Source: a bacterium
GTDB lineage: Bacteria; Patescibacteriota; Minisyncoccia; JAHIHE01; DAOWLE01
Length of the DNA: 32,139 nt
Assembly: GCA_030643545.1 (NCBI GenBank)
Contig: DAOWLE010000001.1
Span: 1 to 32,139, forward strand
Reading direction: 5' to 3'
Part shown: positions 7,937 through 14,256 of the stretch, one piece after another
How the letters are laid out: the number at the start of each line of letters is the position of its first letter
How positions within the stretch are numbered: position 1 is the stretch's first letter
Notes under the pieces: model-generated
Database searches by the model: none
What the model was told of the DNA's origin: nothing
Seen by the model: the letters and a program-made list of their open reading frames with translations, nothing else
Translations under genes and position numbers: made by a program

Positions 7937-7947
7937 AATAATATTTT

Positions 7948-9426
7948 TTACAGCGGTTTTGAAAATTTCTTTTCAATTTTTTCCCGATGAATTGCATTGT
8001 AAGAACAAAAAGGAATAATCTTGCAGTCAGGAGTGACATAATGAATCCCGCATCGCTTGACTCTTTCCAAATCAAAATTATAAGTGTCCTGAAAATGCAT
8101 TGTCCCGATAAAAAGAGATCTGCGATGAAATTCCGCCAAAGTTTCTTTTGACCCTTTTTTGAATATGTTGGTTATTAATTTTACCAGATCCAAACCTTTT
8201 GGCCCTTTTTTAGAATCAATAAATTTCGGCAGAGTTTTAATTATTTTGCCGCTCATCATTAATTTTTTAATTCTTGGAAAAAGAGATTTATCAAGTTTTT
8301 TGGCGGTATTTTCAACAAATTCAAAAAATTTGTCCGCGTCAACAAATTTAGTTATCGGAATAAATTTTCCCTTCTCAACAAAAAGATAAGTCGCCGCTCC
8401 GCAATGCGGATGAATGGTGAATTTCACTTGCTCTTTTCTTTTCCATGATTCAATAAGATGAGAAATAGGCAGAACGCAATTAGTCGGATAAAAATCATCT
8501 TTTGAAACTTGCCCGTCTGTCTGTTCACCAAGAAGCCGAAAAATATCAGGAATAGTAATTCTCATTTTTCTAAGTTCGTCAATTTCAACTCTTCCGGAAA
8601 AAGATATCGGCTGAAAATTAACTCCCCTGACCACATCCAAATTTTTAGCGGCAAATTTTACAATTTCTCCGATTTGATCGTCATTCGTTCCCCGGGCGAT
8701 TGTCGGAACTAAAATTACGCTGGTTAATCCGGCTTTGCGGCAATTTTCAATCGCTTTTAATTTATTCGGCAAAGCATTATATCCCCTAATTTTTTCATAA
8801 ATATCTTCCCTTAAACCGTCAAACTGCAAATAAATCGTATTAAGCCCGGCTTTTCTTAATTCCCGGCAAAATTTCAAATCGTGCGCCAACCTTTTTCCAT
8901 TGGTGGCAATCTGAACCTGGACAAATCCAAGTTTTCTCGCCATTTTGATGATTTCCGGCAGATTATTTCTTGTCGTCGGCTCGCCTCCGGAAAATTGGAC
9001 TGCCGGGCAGGAAACCGGTTTTTCCGCCCGCAATGTTTTTAACATTTTGTAAATTTGTTCGTCAGTCGGCTCATAAAGATAGCCGGCTGCCGCAGAATTG
9101 GCAAAACAAATCGGACAGCGTTGATCACAGCGATTTGTCAAATCCAAATTCGCCAAAATTGTTGTTGTTTTATGATTCGGGCACAATCCGCAATCAAAAG
9201 GGCAACCTTTTTCTTCTTTTGTGTTTGGATTTTCCACCCCGTTGCCGTCAGACGGAAATTTTTCAAATCTTTCATACGCTTCCACATCAGACCAATAAGT
9301 GTCAAAAAATTCCCCGTGTTCGGGACAGGTTTTTTGATAAAGAACTTTGCCGTCTTTTTCAATAATTTCAGCGTCAATAACTTTTAAGCACTCCGGACAT
9401 AGAGATTTCGTTTTTTTTGTTTGCAT
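7948..9426 (-). CDS. radical SAM protein of the tetraether-synthase (Tes/MJ0619-like) family
   Basis: Radical SAM enzyme of 492 residues. The [4Fe-4S]-SAM motif is CDQRCPIC (Cys100, Cys104, Cys107), with the SAM-binding FSGGEPT at about 146-151. Before it comes a rubredoxin-like pair (CPEC at 10-13; CPEHG at 34-38) and CPFDCGLCPNHK (Cys75, Cys79, Cys82). The C-terminus has RCGIHYVTPDCKIIPFCSYN. This arrangement of several extra Cys clusters matches archaeal tetraether lipid synthase, which joins isoprenoid chains by C-C bond formation. Bacterial homologues are known but mostly uncharacterised. It lies downstream of an IDI-like gene and a UbiA prenyltransferase gene, which supports a lipid role. 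The family assignment is good; the exact reaction is inferred. Confidence 0.82.
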   Translation of the reverse strand: MQTKKTKSLCPECLKVIDAEIIEKDGKVLYQKTCPEHGEFFDTYWSDVEAYERFEKFPSDGNGVENPNTKEEKGCPFDCGLCPNHKTTTILANLDLTNRCDQRCPICFANSAAAGYLYEPTDEQIYKMLKTLRAEKPVSCPAVQFSGGEPTTRNNLPEIIKMARKLGFVQVQIATNGKRLAHDLKFCRELRKAGLNTIYLQFDGLREDIYEKIRGYNALPNKLKAIENCRKAGLTSVILVPTIARGTNDDQIGEIVKFAAKNLDVVRGVNFQPISFSGRVEIDELRKMRITIPDIFRLLGEQTDGQVSKDDFYPTNCVLPISHLIESWKRKEQVKFTIHPHCGAATYLFVEKGKFIPITKFVDADKFFEFVENTAKKLDKSLFPRIKKLMMSGKIIKTLPKFIDSKKGPKGLDLVKLITNIFKKGSKETLAEFHRRSLFIGTMHFQDTYNFDLERVKRCGIHYVTPDCKIIPFCSYNAIHREKIEKKFSKPL

Positions 9427-9458
9427 AGATTTTACTAAATATTTTAAGAATTAAGTAT

Positions 9459-9974
9459 TTATTTTTCGGATTCATATTTTTCAAATCCGATTTTTAACCA
9501 AGGCGCATATTTTTCCGGGTTTGTCCTTAAGTCATTTTTAAAACTTTCAATATTCATCCACTGGCACTCAGAAATTTCTTCAGGATTTGGAGAAATTTTA
9601 CCGGAAATATTAACTTTTAAAACAGCGCAAATTTCATTTTCTGAACCAATATCTTTGTATGGAATTTGATAATGAAATTTAAATAAATATTTTACATCTT
9701 CGGCTTTTATTCCAAGCTCTTCAATCATTCTTCGCTCGGTCGCCTGCTCTTGCGATTCCCCTTTTTTTGGATGGGAAGCGATTGAACCGTCCCAAAAATC
9801 AGGCCATAATTTTTTTAATTTGCTTCGCTTAGTTAAAAGCAATTGCCCTTTTTCGTTAAAAACCATCGCCAAAAACGCCCGATGCAGAATTCCATTTCCC
9901 AAATGCGCTTCTTCTTTTGGAATTTCTCCAATTATATCATCATTTTTATCTACTTGTAAAATTAAGTCCTGCAT
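9459..9974 (-). CDS. isopentenyl-diphosphate isomerase type I-like Nudix protein
   Basis: 171-residue Nudix-fold protein most like type I IPP isomerase, which interconverts IPP and DMAPP. Shared features are LHRAF, QLLLTKRS, LWPDFWDGS, SHPKKGES (Nudix segment), RRMIEELGI and SENEICAVLKV with Glu112 and Glu114 at the metal/catalytic positions. The position equivalent to the catalytic Cys of E. coli IDI (VCGHP) reads IASHP, so Ala66 replaces Cys by my alignment. It could be an isomerase with altered chemistry or a Nudix hydrolase acting on prenyl diphosphates. It sits 12 nt after the UbiA gene and 32 nt before the radical SAM gene, in one operon. Confidence 0.8.
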   Translation of the reverse strand: MQDLILQVDKNDDIIGEIPKEEAHLGNGILHRAFLAMVFNEKGQLLLTKRSKLKKLWPDFWDGSIASHPKKGESQEQATERRMIEELGIKAEDVKYLFKFHYQIPYKDIGSENEICAVLKVNISGKISPNPEEISECQWMNIESFKNDLRTNPEKYAPWLKIGFEKYESEK

Positions 9975-9986
9975 AATTTTATTTTT

Positions 9987-10811
9987 TTAAAATTTAACCA
10001 AAGCGCCTAACAATTGACTGACTATCTTTTTTCTAATTTTCATTTGATAACAGTGATACAAAGGAAGCCAGCATAATAATAAAATGAATAACCAATATAA
10101 ATATTGCCCGACACTAAAATATTTTATCATTATTCCAAAACATAAAAGAGTAATTGCAAAAAATGAAATTAAACTAAGATAACTCATTTTTTTGCCGATT
10201 TTTATAACTGTCGTATTAGTATTTCCTAAATCGTCCTGATAATCAACTATCTGATGAATTAAAAGTTCGTTAGCTGTTATAAAAGTAAATAAAATTCCAA
10301 TTAGAATTGATAGCAAGTTAAAACTCCCTCCAGCTAAAGTTACTCCGGCTAAAAACGGAAAAAAACCGAACATAAATCCGTGAGTAGTTATATCTAAAAA
10401 AGATTTTTCTTTTAACCGAAGATATTTTACTGAGTAAAAAGTAGAAGCGAGAATACTTAATAAAACAAAAACAAATCCTAAAAAATTTATTTGCAGCGCC
10501 AAGGCGATTGGAACTATTAATAAAATCCCCAGAAATATTAAAGTTCCTTTTTTTGTGATTAAACCTTGAGCCAAAGGATTTTTATTTGACTGGACTTTCC
10601 CTTGATGTTTTTTATCAATTTCCACATCAAAATAATTGTTTATCACAAAACTATATCCAGTAACGCAAAAATAAATTATGGCGATAATAAGAAAATTTTT
10701 CAGAGAAGCGTTTGCCAGAAAAGCTCCAATAAGCGGAATCCAAAAATAGGATTTTATCCAGTCCTTAATTCTTAACATTTTAAAATAATAATATAGTTTT
10801 TTCATTTTCAT
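9987..10811 (-). CDS. UbiA superfamily prenyltransferase
   Basis: Integral membrane prenyltransferase of 274 residues with about eight or nine hydrophobic helices. The two Asp-rich prenyl-diphosphate/Mg sites are clear: NNYFDVEID (Asn58, Asp62, Asp66, fitting NxxxDxxxD) and IVDYQDDLGN (Asp190, Asp194, fitting DxxxD). The family includes digeranylgeranylglyceryl phosphate synthases, menaquinone and heme prenyltransferases, and decaprenyl-phosphoribose synthases; the acceptor cannot be read here. The ATG overlaps the stop of the upstream glycosyltransferase by 4 nt (ATGA), so translation is coupled. The IDI-like and Tes-like genes downstream point to an isoprenoid lipid rather than a quinone. 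No quinone genes are seen in the window. Confidence 0.87.
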   Translation of the reverse strand: MKMKKLYYYFKMLRIKDWIKSYFWIPLIGAFLANASLKNFLIIAIIYFCVTGYSFVINNYFDVEIDKKHQGKVQSNKNPLAQGLITKKGTLIFLGILLIVPIALALQINFLGFVFVLLSILASTFYSVKYLRLKEKSFLDITTHGFMFGFFPFLAGVTLAGGSFNLLSILIGILFTFITANELLIHQIVDYQDDLGNTNTTVIKIGKKMSYLSLISFFAITLLCFGIMIKYFSVGQYLYWLFILLLCWLPLYHCYQMKIRKKIVSQLLGALVKF

Positions 10812-12013
10812 TTTTGTTTAAAAATATCTTGGAATAAAATTGAGCTTTCTTTTAATTTATTTTCTTTCTCTTTTTGGCTAATTACTTTTTCATAAAGAGA
10901 AAGCATTTTTCTTGTTGAATTCTCAATGGAAAAATATTTTGCCCTAATTTTCGCTTTTTCTGACATTCTTTTTCTTAAATTTTCGTTATCAATAATTTTC
11001 AAAGCTTTTTGGCTGAAATCGTCAATATCATCAGAAGCCAAAAAACCATTTTCTCCATTTGTAATAACATCTTCTGATCCAATTGCTTTTATGGCGACGA
11101 TTGGAAGTCCGCTTGCCATTGCTTCGGTAAAAATTGTCGGCTGAACTTCTGAAAAAGAAGAAAAAAGAAAGATGTCGCTTGCGTTATAGAAAGATGGAAT
11201 TCTCTGATAAGAAATTTTATCAGTAAAAATAATTTTTCCTTTTAATCCTAATCTAAAACTTTGTTTTTCTAAATTTTCTTTTTCCGGACCATCTCCGACA
11301 ATCATAAAATAAACATTTTTCCTTTTCTTGATTATTTTCTGAAAAACTTTCAGAAGGAAATCAAGATTTTTTTCTTCTGACAAACGGCAAACCGTTAAAA
11401 GTAAAATTGCATCATCTTTTATATTATATTTTTCTCTTATTTTTTCTTCATCGTCGGTTTTTTTAAATTTATTTATATCAATTCCAGAAGGAATAATGTA
11501 TACTGGTTTTTTAGCGCCATATTCTAAAATTAAATCTTTAATGCTTTTGCTCGGAGCAATCACTGCATTACAGGAATTAGCGTAAAGAGTAGAAAGCGTT
11601 TTGGCAAGCGGCTTGCTTAATTCTTCCGGCAAAGGCGCGTAATGGACATAAAGATTATAACGAGTATGATAAGTAAAAATAAGAGGAAGTTTTAATTTTT
11701 TTGCGTAATACCAGGCAATTTGTCCGGAAAGAAAAAAATGGTGGCTGTGAATAATATCTAAATTTATTCTTTTAATCGCTCTTCCGATTTTTGGAGAAGA
11801 AATTAAAGGCAAAGGATAAGAAATTTTATAATTTAAATCTATTGACTTGAATCTGAAAACATTGGGATTCTTGTCATAATAGCCGGAATGTTTGGCGGCA
11901 AAAATATAAACATTATGGCCTTGTTTTTCCAATTCTTCGCGGTAATTCTCAATCACTGTGGTTACTCCGCTAACCGCCGGCAGATATGTATTTGTAAAAA
12001 ATCCAATGTTCAT
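10808..12013 (-). CDS. GT4 family glycosyltransferase (lipid glycosyltransferase-like)
   Basis: 401-residue GT-B fold retaining glycosyltransferase. The N-terminal acceptor domain begins MNIGFFTNTYLPAVSGV and contains IIHSHHFFLSGQ and FTYHTRYNLYVHY. The latter two are typical of the diacylglycerol glucosyltransferase/phosphatidylinositol mannosyltransferase branch. The C-terminal donor domain has IPSGIDINKF, LLTVCRLSEEKNLD, and the E-x7-E type segment FSEVQPTIFTEAMASGLP. It is expected to add a sugar to a membrane lipid on the cytoplasmic side. It is the first gene of the operon, with a strong promoter whose -10 lies 4 nt from the ATG (probably leaderless), and overlaps UbiA by 4 nt. The coupling suggests it glycosylates the product of the following enzymes. 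Confidence 0.88.
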   Translation of the reverse strand: MNIGFFTNTYLPAVSGVTTVIENYREELEKQGHNVYIFAAKHSGYYDKNPNVFRFKSIDLNYKISYPLPLISSPKIGRAIKRINLDIIHSHHFFLSGQIAWYYAKKLKLPLIFTYHTRYNLYVHYAPLPEELSKPLAKTLSTLYANSCNAVIAPSKSIKDLILEYGAKKPVYIIPSGIDINKFKKTDDEEKIREKYNIKDDAILLLTVCRLSEEKNLDFLLKVFQKIIKKRKNVYFMIVGDGPEKENLEKQSFRLGLKGKIIFTDKISYQRIPSFYNASDIFLFSSFSEVQPTIFTEAMASGLPIVAIKAIGSEDVITNGENGFLASDDIDDFSQKALKIIDNENLRKRMSEKAKIRAKYFSIENSTRKMLSLYEKVISQKEKENKLKESSILFQDIFKQK

Positions 12014-12017
12014 ATTT

Positions 12018-12046
12018 TATAATTTCCAATATTTCAAGTATGTCAA
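12018..12046 (-). promoter_or_regulatory. promoter of the lipid operon, leaderless
   Basis: On the minus strand, TTGACA (12041-12046), a 17-nt spacer and ATTATA (12018-12023) are followed by only four bases before the ATG at 12013. The expected +1 would be at or next to the A of the start codon, so the glycosyltransferase mRNA is probably leaderless. Confidence 0.7.
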
Positions 12047-12054
12047 GAGGGGTA

Positions 12055-12083
12055 TTGACAAAAACTAAAATTTATGATATTAT
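12055..12083 (+). promoter_or_regulatory. strong promoter of the metallophosphoesterase gene
   Basis: Consensus TTGACA (12055-12060), a 17-nt spacer and TATTAT (12078-12083). It is back to back with the lipid-operon promoter, with 8 bp between the two -35 boxes. It would make a 5' leader of about 270 nt before the start codon at 12362. Confidence 0.78.
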
Positions 12084-12151
12084 GTAGAATAAAAAACAAA
12101 AATAGATAAAAAAACAATCAACAAAGCACTTTAAAAATTAGCACTTAATTC

Positions 12152-12248
12152 ACCTTGTTAAATCTTTTGCTAAAAGCAAAAGAAAATCTTTGATTTTATT
12201 TAACGGGGTTCACCCTATTAAATTTGCTTCGCAACTATTTAACAGGGT
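12152..12248 (+). repeat. two tandem palindromic hairpins in the leader
   Basis: The first unit is ACCTTGTTAAAT (12152-12163) with ATTTAACGGGGT (12198-12209), where the two departures from perfect complementarity are G-T pairs, so the stem is complete in RNA. Inside it is CTTTTGCT-AAA-AGCAAAAG (12164-12182). The second unit is ACCCTATTAAAT (12212-12223) with ATTTAACAGGGT (12237-12248), 11 of 12 paired, enclosing TTGC-TTC-GCAA. The units are related copies of one CACCnnnTTAAAT...ATTTAACnGGGT palindrome. Confidence 0.85.
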
Positions 12249-12265
12249 AAAGAGAAGGAAGAAAC

Positions 12266-12336
12266 TTTTCGGATGGTTAAATTGTCTGACAGAAATTTAA
12301 AAATAATTACTGTTAGATAATTTAGCCGTCCGAAAA
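12266..12336 (+). ncRNA. 27-bp leader hairpin, mismatch-free in RNA
   Basis: TTTTCGGATGGTTAAATTGT... (12266-12292) pairs with CTGTTAGATAATTTAGCCGT... (12310-12336) around a 17-nt AT-rich loop. All 27 positions pair in RNA. The four positions that are not Watson-Crick are G-U, which suggests an RNA structure rather than a DNA palindrome. It ends 12 nt before the Shine-Dalgarno of the next gene and may be a cis-regulatory element. Confidence 0.75.
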
Positions 12337-12361
12337 ATCGAATGGCTTAGGAGTGATAAAA

Positions 12362-13378
12362 TTGAAAGAATATTTTTGTTTTGGGGATGCTCACTGCGCT
12401 ATAGAAAAAAGCGAAGTGAGCGATGAAAGGTTTTATCCTATGCATGTAGCAGGACTACCAGAAGAGGAAAAGGAAGATTATCTTAAATTTTTTGACGAAT
12501 TGACACAAAAAGCTTTTCAAAAACTTCTTGAACAAGCCCAGCAACTTCAACGACAAAAATCATTTGATTCTATGATTGATTTCGGAGACAACATTGCTGG
12601 AGGAGCAAACCAAGAAGGAATTAAAAGTGAAAAAGCTAAACGAGAACTGCGAAAATACTACGAATTGATTGCCAATGCTTTGCCAAAAATTCCAATATCG
12701 TTTCTTCGAAGCGGACATGTCATGGGATACAATGATCAAATTACCGAAATACAAGGACAAAAAGGCGGCAAAATGAGCATAGAAAGTTTCAATGCGGCAA
12801 AAGAATTAATCGGCAAACCATGGTTCAGTGAAAAAGTAGAAGAATTTATGCTTCTGTTTTTAGATTCGGAAACAACCAGAGAGTCAAAAAATTTCAGTAA
12901 TCCGGAACAAGATTTTTTTATTGAAAAGGCGAAAGAGCAAGAGAAATTTATTCAGGAATGTTTAGAAAACGCAAGTAGAAACAATAATAAAATAATTCTG
13001 TTCATTCACGATCCGATGCAACTCAAAGAGCTTCAAAAAACTCTAAGACCATACAAAGAAAACATTGTTCTAATCCTTGCCGGACATATACATTCGCCTG
13101 CAATTTGGAAAATTTACTGTCTTTTTTCAAAGATAGTAAAAACTTTCAAAATCAGAATACCAAAGATATTACAGAGAACGCCAAAGCAACAAGCCATACA
13201 ATCGTTAATACAAGAAATGGCAGATATGCAAGAAACAATCCGGTCATTTAACATAGAAATCATTCCGGCAATATGGGGACAAGTTGGACTTCCACAGCAA
13301 ATAATTCTTGGCCGCGGTGGATACGCCATACTGACGCTCAATAACGATCAGTTTTCTTTGACTCACTACAAGCTCTAA
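12362..13378 (+). CDS. calcineurin-like metallophosphoesterase
   Basis: Metallophosphoesterase of 338 residues. The metal-binding motifs appear in order: FGDAH (residues 7-11), DFGDNIAG, a GNH variant reading RSGHVMG, FIHDP, and AGHIHSP near residue 245. A charged, Gln-rich N-terminal region separates the first two motifs. The ORF track starts at GTG 12353, but that codon overlaps the Shine-Dalgarno TAGGAG (12348-12353). The TTG at 12362, 8 nt after it, is the better start. No signal peptide or membrane segment is seen, so it is probably cytoplasmic. Substrate unknown; nucleotides, phosphoproteins or phospholipids are all possible. The gene stands alone with its own strong promoter and a long structured leader. 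Confidence 0.85.
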   Translation: MKEYFCFGDAHCAIEKSEVSDERFYPMHVAGLPEEEKEDYLKFFDELTQKAFQKLLEQAQQLQRQKSFDSMIDFGDNIAGGANQEGIKSEKAKRELRKYYELIANALPKIPISFLRSGHVMGYNDQITEIQGQKGGKMSIESFNAAKELIGKPWFSEKVEEFMLLFLDSETTRESKNFSNPEQDFFIEKAKEQEKFIQECLENASRNNNKIILFIHDPMQLKELQKTLRPYKENIVLILAGHIHSPAIWKIYCLFSKIVKTFKIRIPKILQRTPKQQAIQSLIQEMADMQETIRSFNIEIIPAIWGQVGLPQQIILGRGGYAILTLNNDQFSLTHYKL

Positions 13379-13462
13379 AAAAAATCTTCCTTCTCTATTT
13401 TTTTTAATAAATTACGAATTGTTTAAAGCCGATCGGCGATTTACAAAAGCATTAAAATTTTG

Positions 13463-14062
13463 TTATCTTTTTAAAAACAACAATTTCATAATTTCATTAA
13501 CTGATTTTTTGGGACTAAATTTTTTATTTTTAACAAAATCTTTCTGAACAATCGTCGTGTCCATCAAGCCGATAACAAAACGAGCAATCACCTTGCTGGA
13601 AAGATTGCTCAAAAGTTTTTTCTTTTTTTGCCCTTCTTTAATTAAATCCTCAAATTTTTTAATAATTTGCCATTGTAATTTTTGGGTAAATTTTATTGTT
13701 GTTTTATCCAACCGCGATATTTTCTGGATTGTCTCCTGAATAGGATTTTTTTCATTCAAGGAAAATTCCAAATAAGCCATCAATGTCTGATGGAATTTTT
13801 TTTCAAAAGTTGTTTTTAACCCGATTGGCTTTTTTAATTTTTCCAAAAGCGCCTCAAATGACTCCTGCATTACTTCAAGATAAATTTCTTTCTTGTTTTT
13901 AAAATGATAATAGAGCGCTGCTTTTGTAATTTTAACTTCCTTGGCAATTTCGCTCATTGAAACCGATGAATAGCCATAATCAGAAAAAAGCTTCTTGGCC
14001 GATTCAAGAATTTTTTCTTTAGTATTAAATCCACTTGAGATAGTTTCTTGTTTATTTATCAT
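13463..14062 (-). CDS. TetR family transcriptional regulator
   Basis: DNA-binding repressor of about 200 residues. The N-terminal helix-turn-helix is clear (KEKILESAKKLFSDYGYSSVSMSEIAKEVKITKAALYYHFKNK pattern, residues about 14-58). The C-terminal helical ligand/dimer domain is unassigned. The ORF track begins at a TTG at 14122, but that codon is part of the gene's own -35 box. The ATG at 14062 is therefore chosen, giving MINKQETISS. An ACCGTTCGGT palindrome between the promoter and the ATG suggests autoregulation. It is separated from its neighbours, so the regulated genes are not obvious; the divergently placed phosphoesterase ends nearby rather than starts there. Confidence 0.9.
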   Translation of the reverse strand: MINKQETISSGFNTKEKILESAKKLFSDYGYSSVSMSEIAKEVKITKAALYYHFKNKKEIYLEVMQESFEALLEKLKKPIGLKTTFEKKFHQTLMAYLEFSLNEKNPIQETIQKISRLDKTTIKFTQKLQWQIIKKFEDLIKEGQKKKKLLSNLSSKVIARFVIGLMDTTIVQKDFVKNKKFSPKKSVNEIMKLLFLKR

Positions 14063-14071
14063 TTTTTTTTG

Positions 14072-14081
14072 ACCGTTCGGT
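14072..14081. promoter_or_regulatory. probable TetR operator
   Basis: ACCG-TT-CGGT, with flanking GA and AA, is a palindrome of the kind bound by TetR-family repressors. It lies between the predicted transcription start (about 14087) and the ATG of the tetR-like gene, where binding would block its transcription. Confidence 0.6.
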
Positions 14082-14093
14082 AAGTATAATATA

Positions 14094-14122
14094 ATTATAA
14101 ATCCCTTTGACAAATTAGTCAA
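14094..14122 (-). promoter_or_regulatory. promoter of the TetR gene
   Basis: Minus strand TTGACT (14117-14122), a 17-nt spacer and a perfect TATAAT (14094-14099). The -35 and spacer sit inside the hairpin described at 14099-14130. Confidence 0.75.
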
Positions 14123-14130
14123 AGGGATTT
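14099..14130. terminator. 13-bp palindrome after tRNA-Leu, overlapping tetR promoter
   Basis: AAATCCCTTTGAC-AAATTA-GTCAAAGGGATTT is a perfect inverted repeat. For transcripts leaving the tRNA gene it can act as a terminator hairpin, followed on the minus strand by a weak T-rich stretch. The same DNA holds the -35 of the tetR promoter, so it could also be an operator. Confidence 0.6.
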
Positions 14131-14148
14131 ATCCACAGGAAATTTTTG

Positions 14149-14232
14149 TGCCGCGGGAGGGACTCGAACCCTCATGCTTTCTCAAACATTGGATTTTAAG
14201 TCCAACGCGTATACCAATTCCGCCACCGCGGC
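14149..14232 (-). tRNA. tRNA-Leu (anticodon UAA)
   Basis: On the minus strand the gene starts GCCGCGG and ends CCGCGGC plus discriminator A, a complete 7-bp acceptor stem. The anticodon arm is TTGGA-CT-TAA-AA-TCCAA, giving anticodon UAA for codon UUA. A long variable arm (class II) and the T-loop GTTCGAGTC are present, as expected for leucine. CCA is not encoded. Length about 84 nt. It lies between pyk and the TetR gene. Confidence 0.96.
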
Positions 14233-14256
14233 AATATATTAACTTTGAGTTTTGAA

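Larger units (their letters stand above)
12251..13396. repeat. 12-bp inverted repeat flanking the phosphoesterase gene
   Basis: AGAGAAGGAAGA (12251-12262) in the leader and TCTTCCTTCTCT (13385-13396) just after the stop are perfectly complementary. They could pair the ends of the mRNA. A T-run follows the downstream arm, so transcription probably ends there. The purine-rich sequence makes chance possible. Confidence 0.5.

Noticed and set aside
8970-9387. Plus-strand ORFs of 110-131 residues
   Set aside because: They are antisense shadows of the radical SAM gene, which has clear family motifs in its own frame.
7948-12013. Archaeal (DPANN) origin of the whole window because of Tes-like and UbiA genes
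   Set aside because: bS21, SecA, LspA, ScpAB and the DksA/TraR protein are bacterial, and several lie in contiguous sequence on both sides of the operon.
12152-12336. CRISPR array
   Set aside because: The units are a few related palindromes without regular direct repeats and unique spacers, and no cas gene is in the window.
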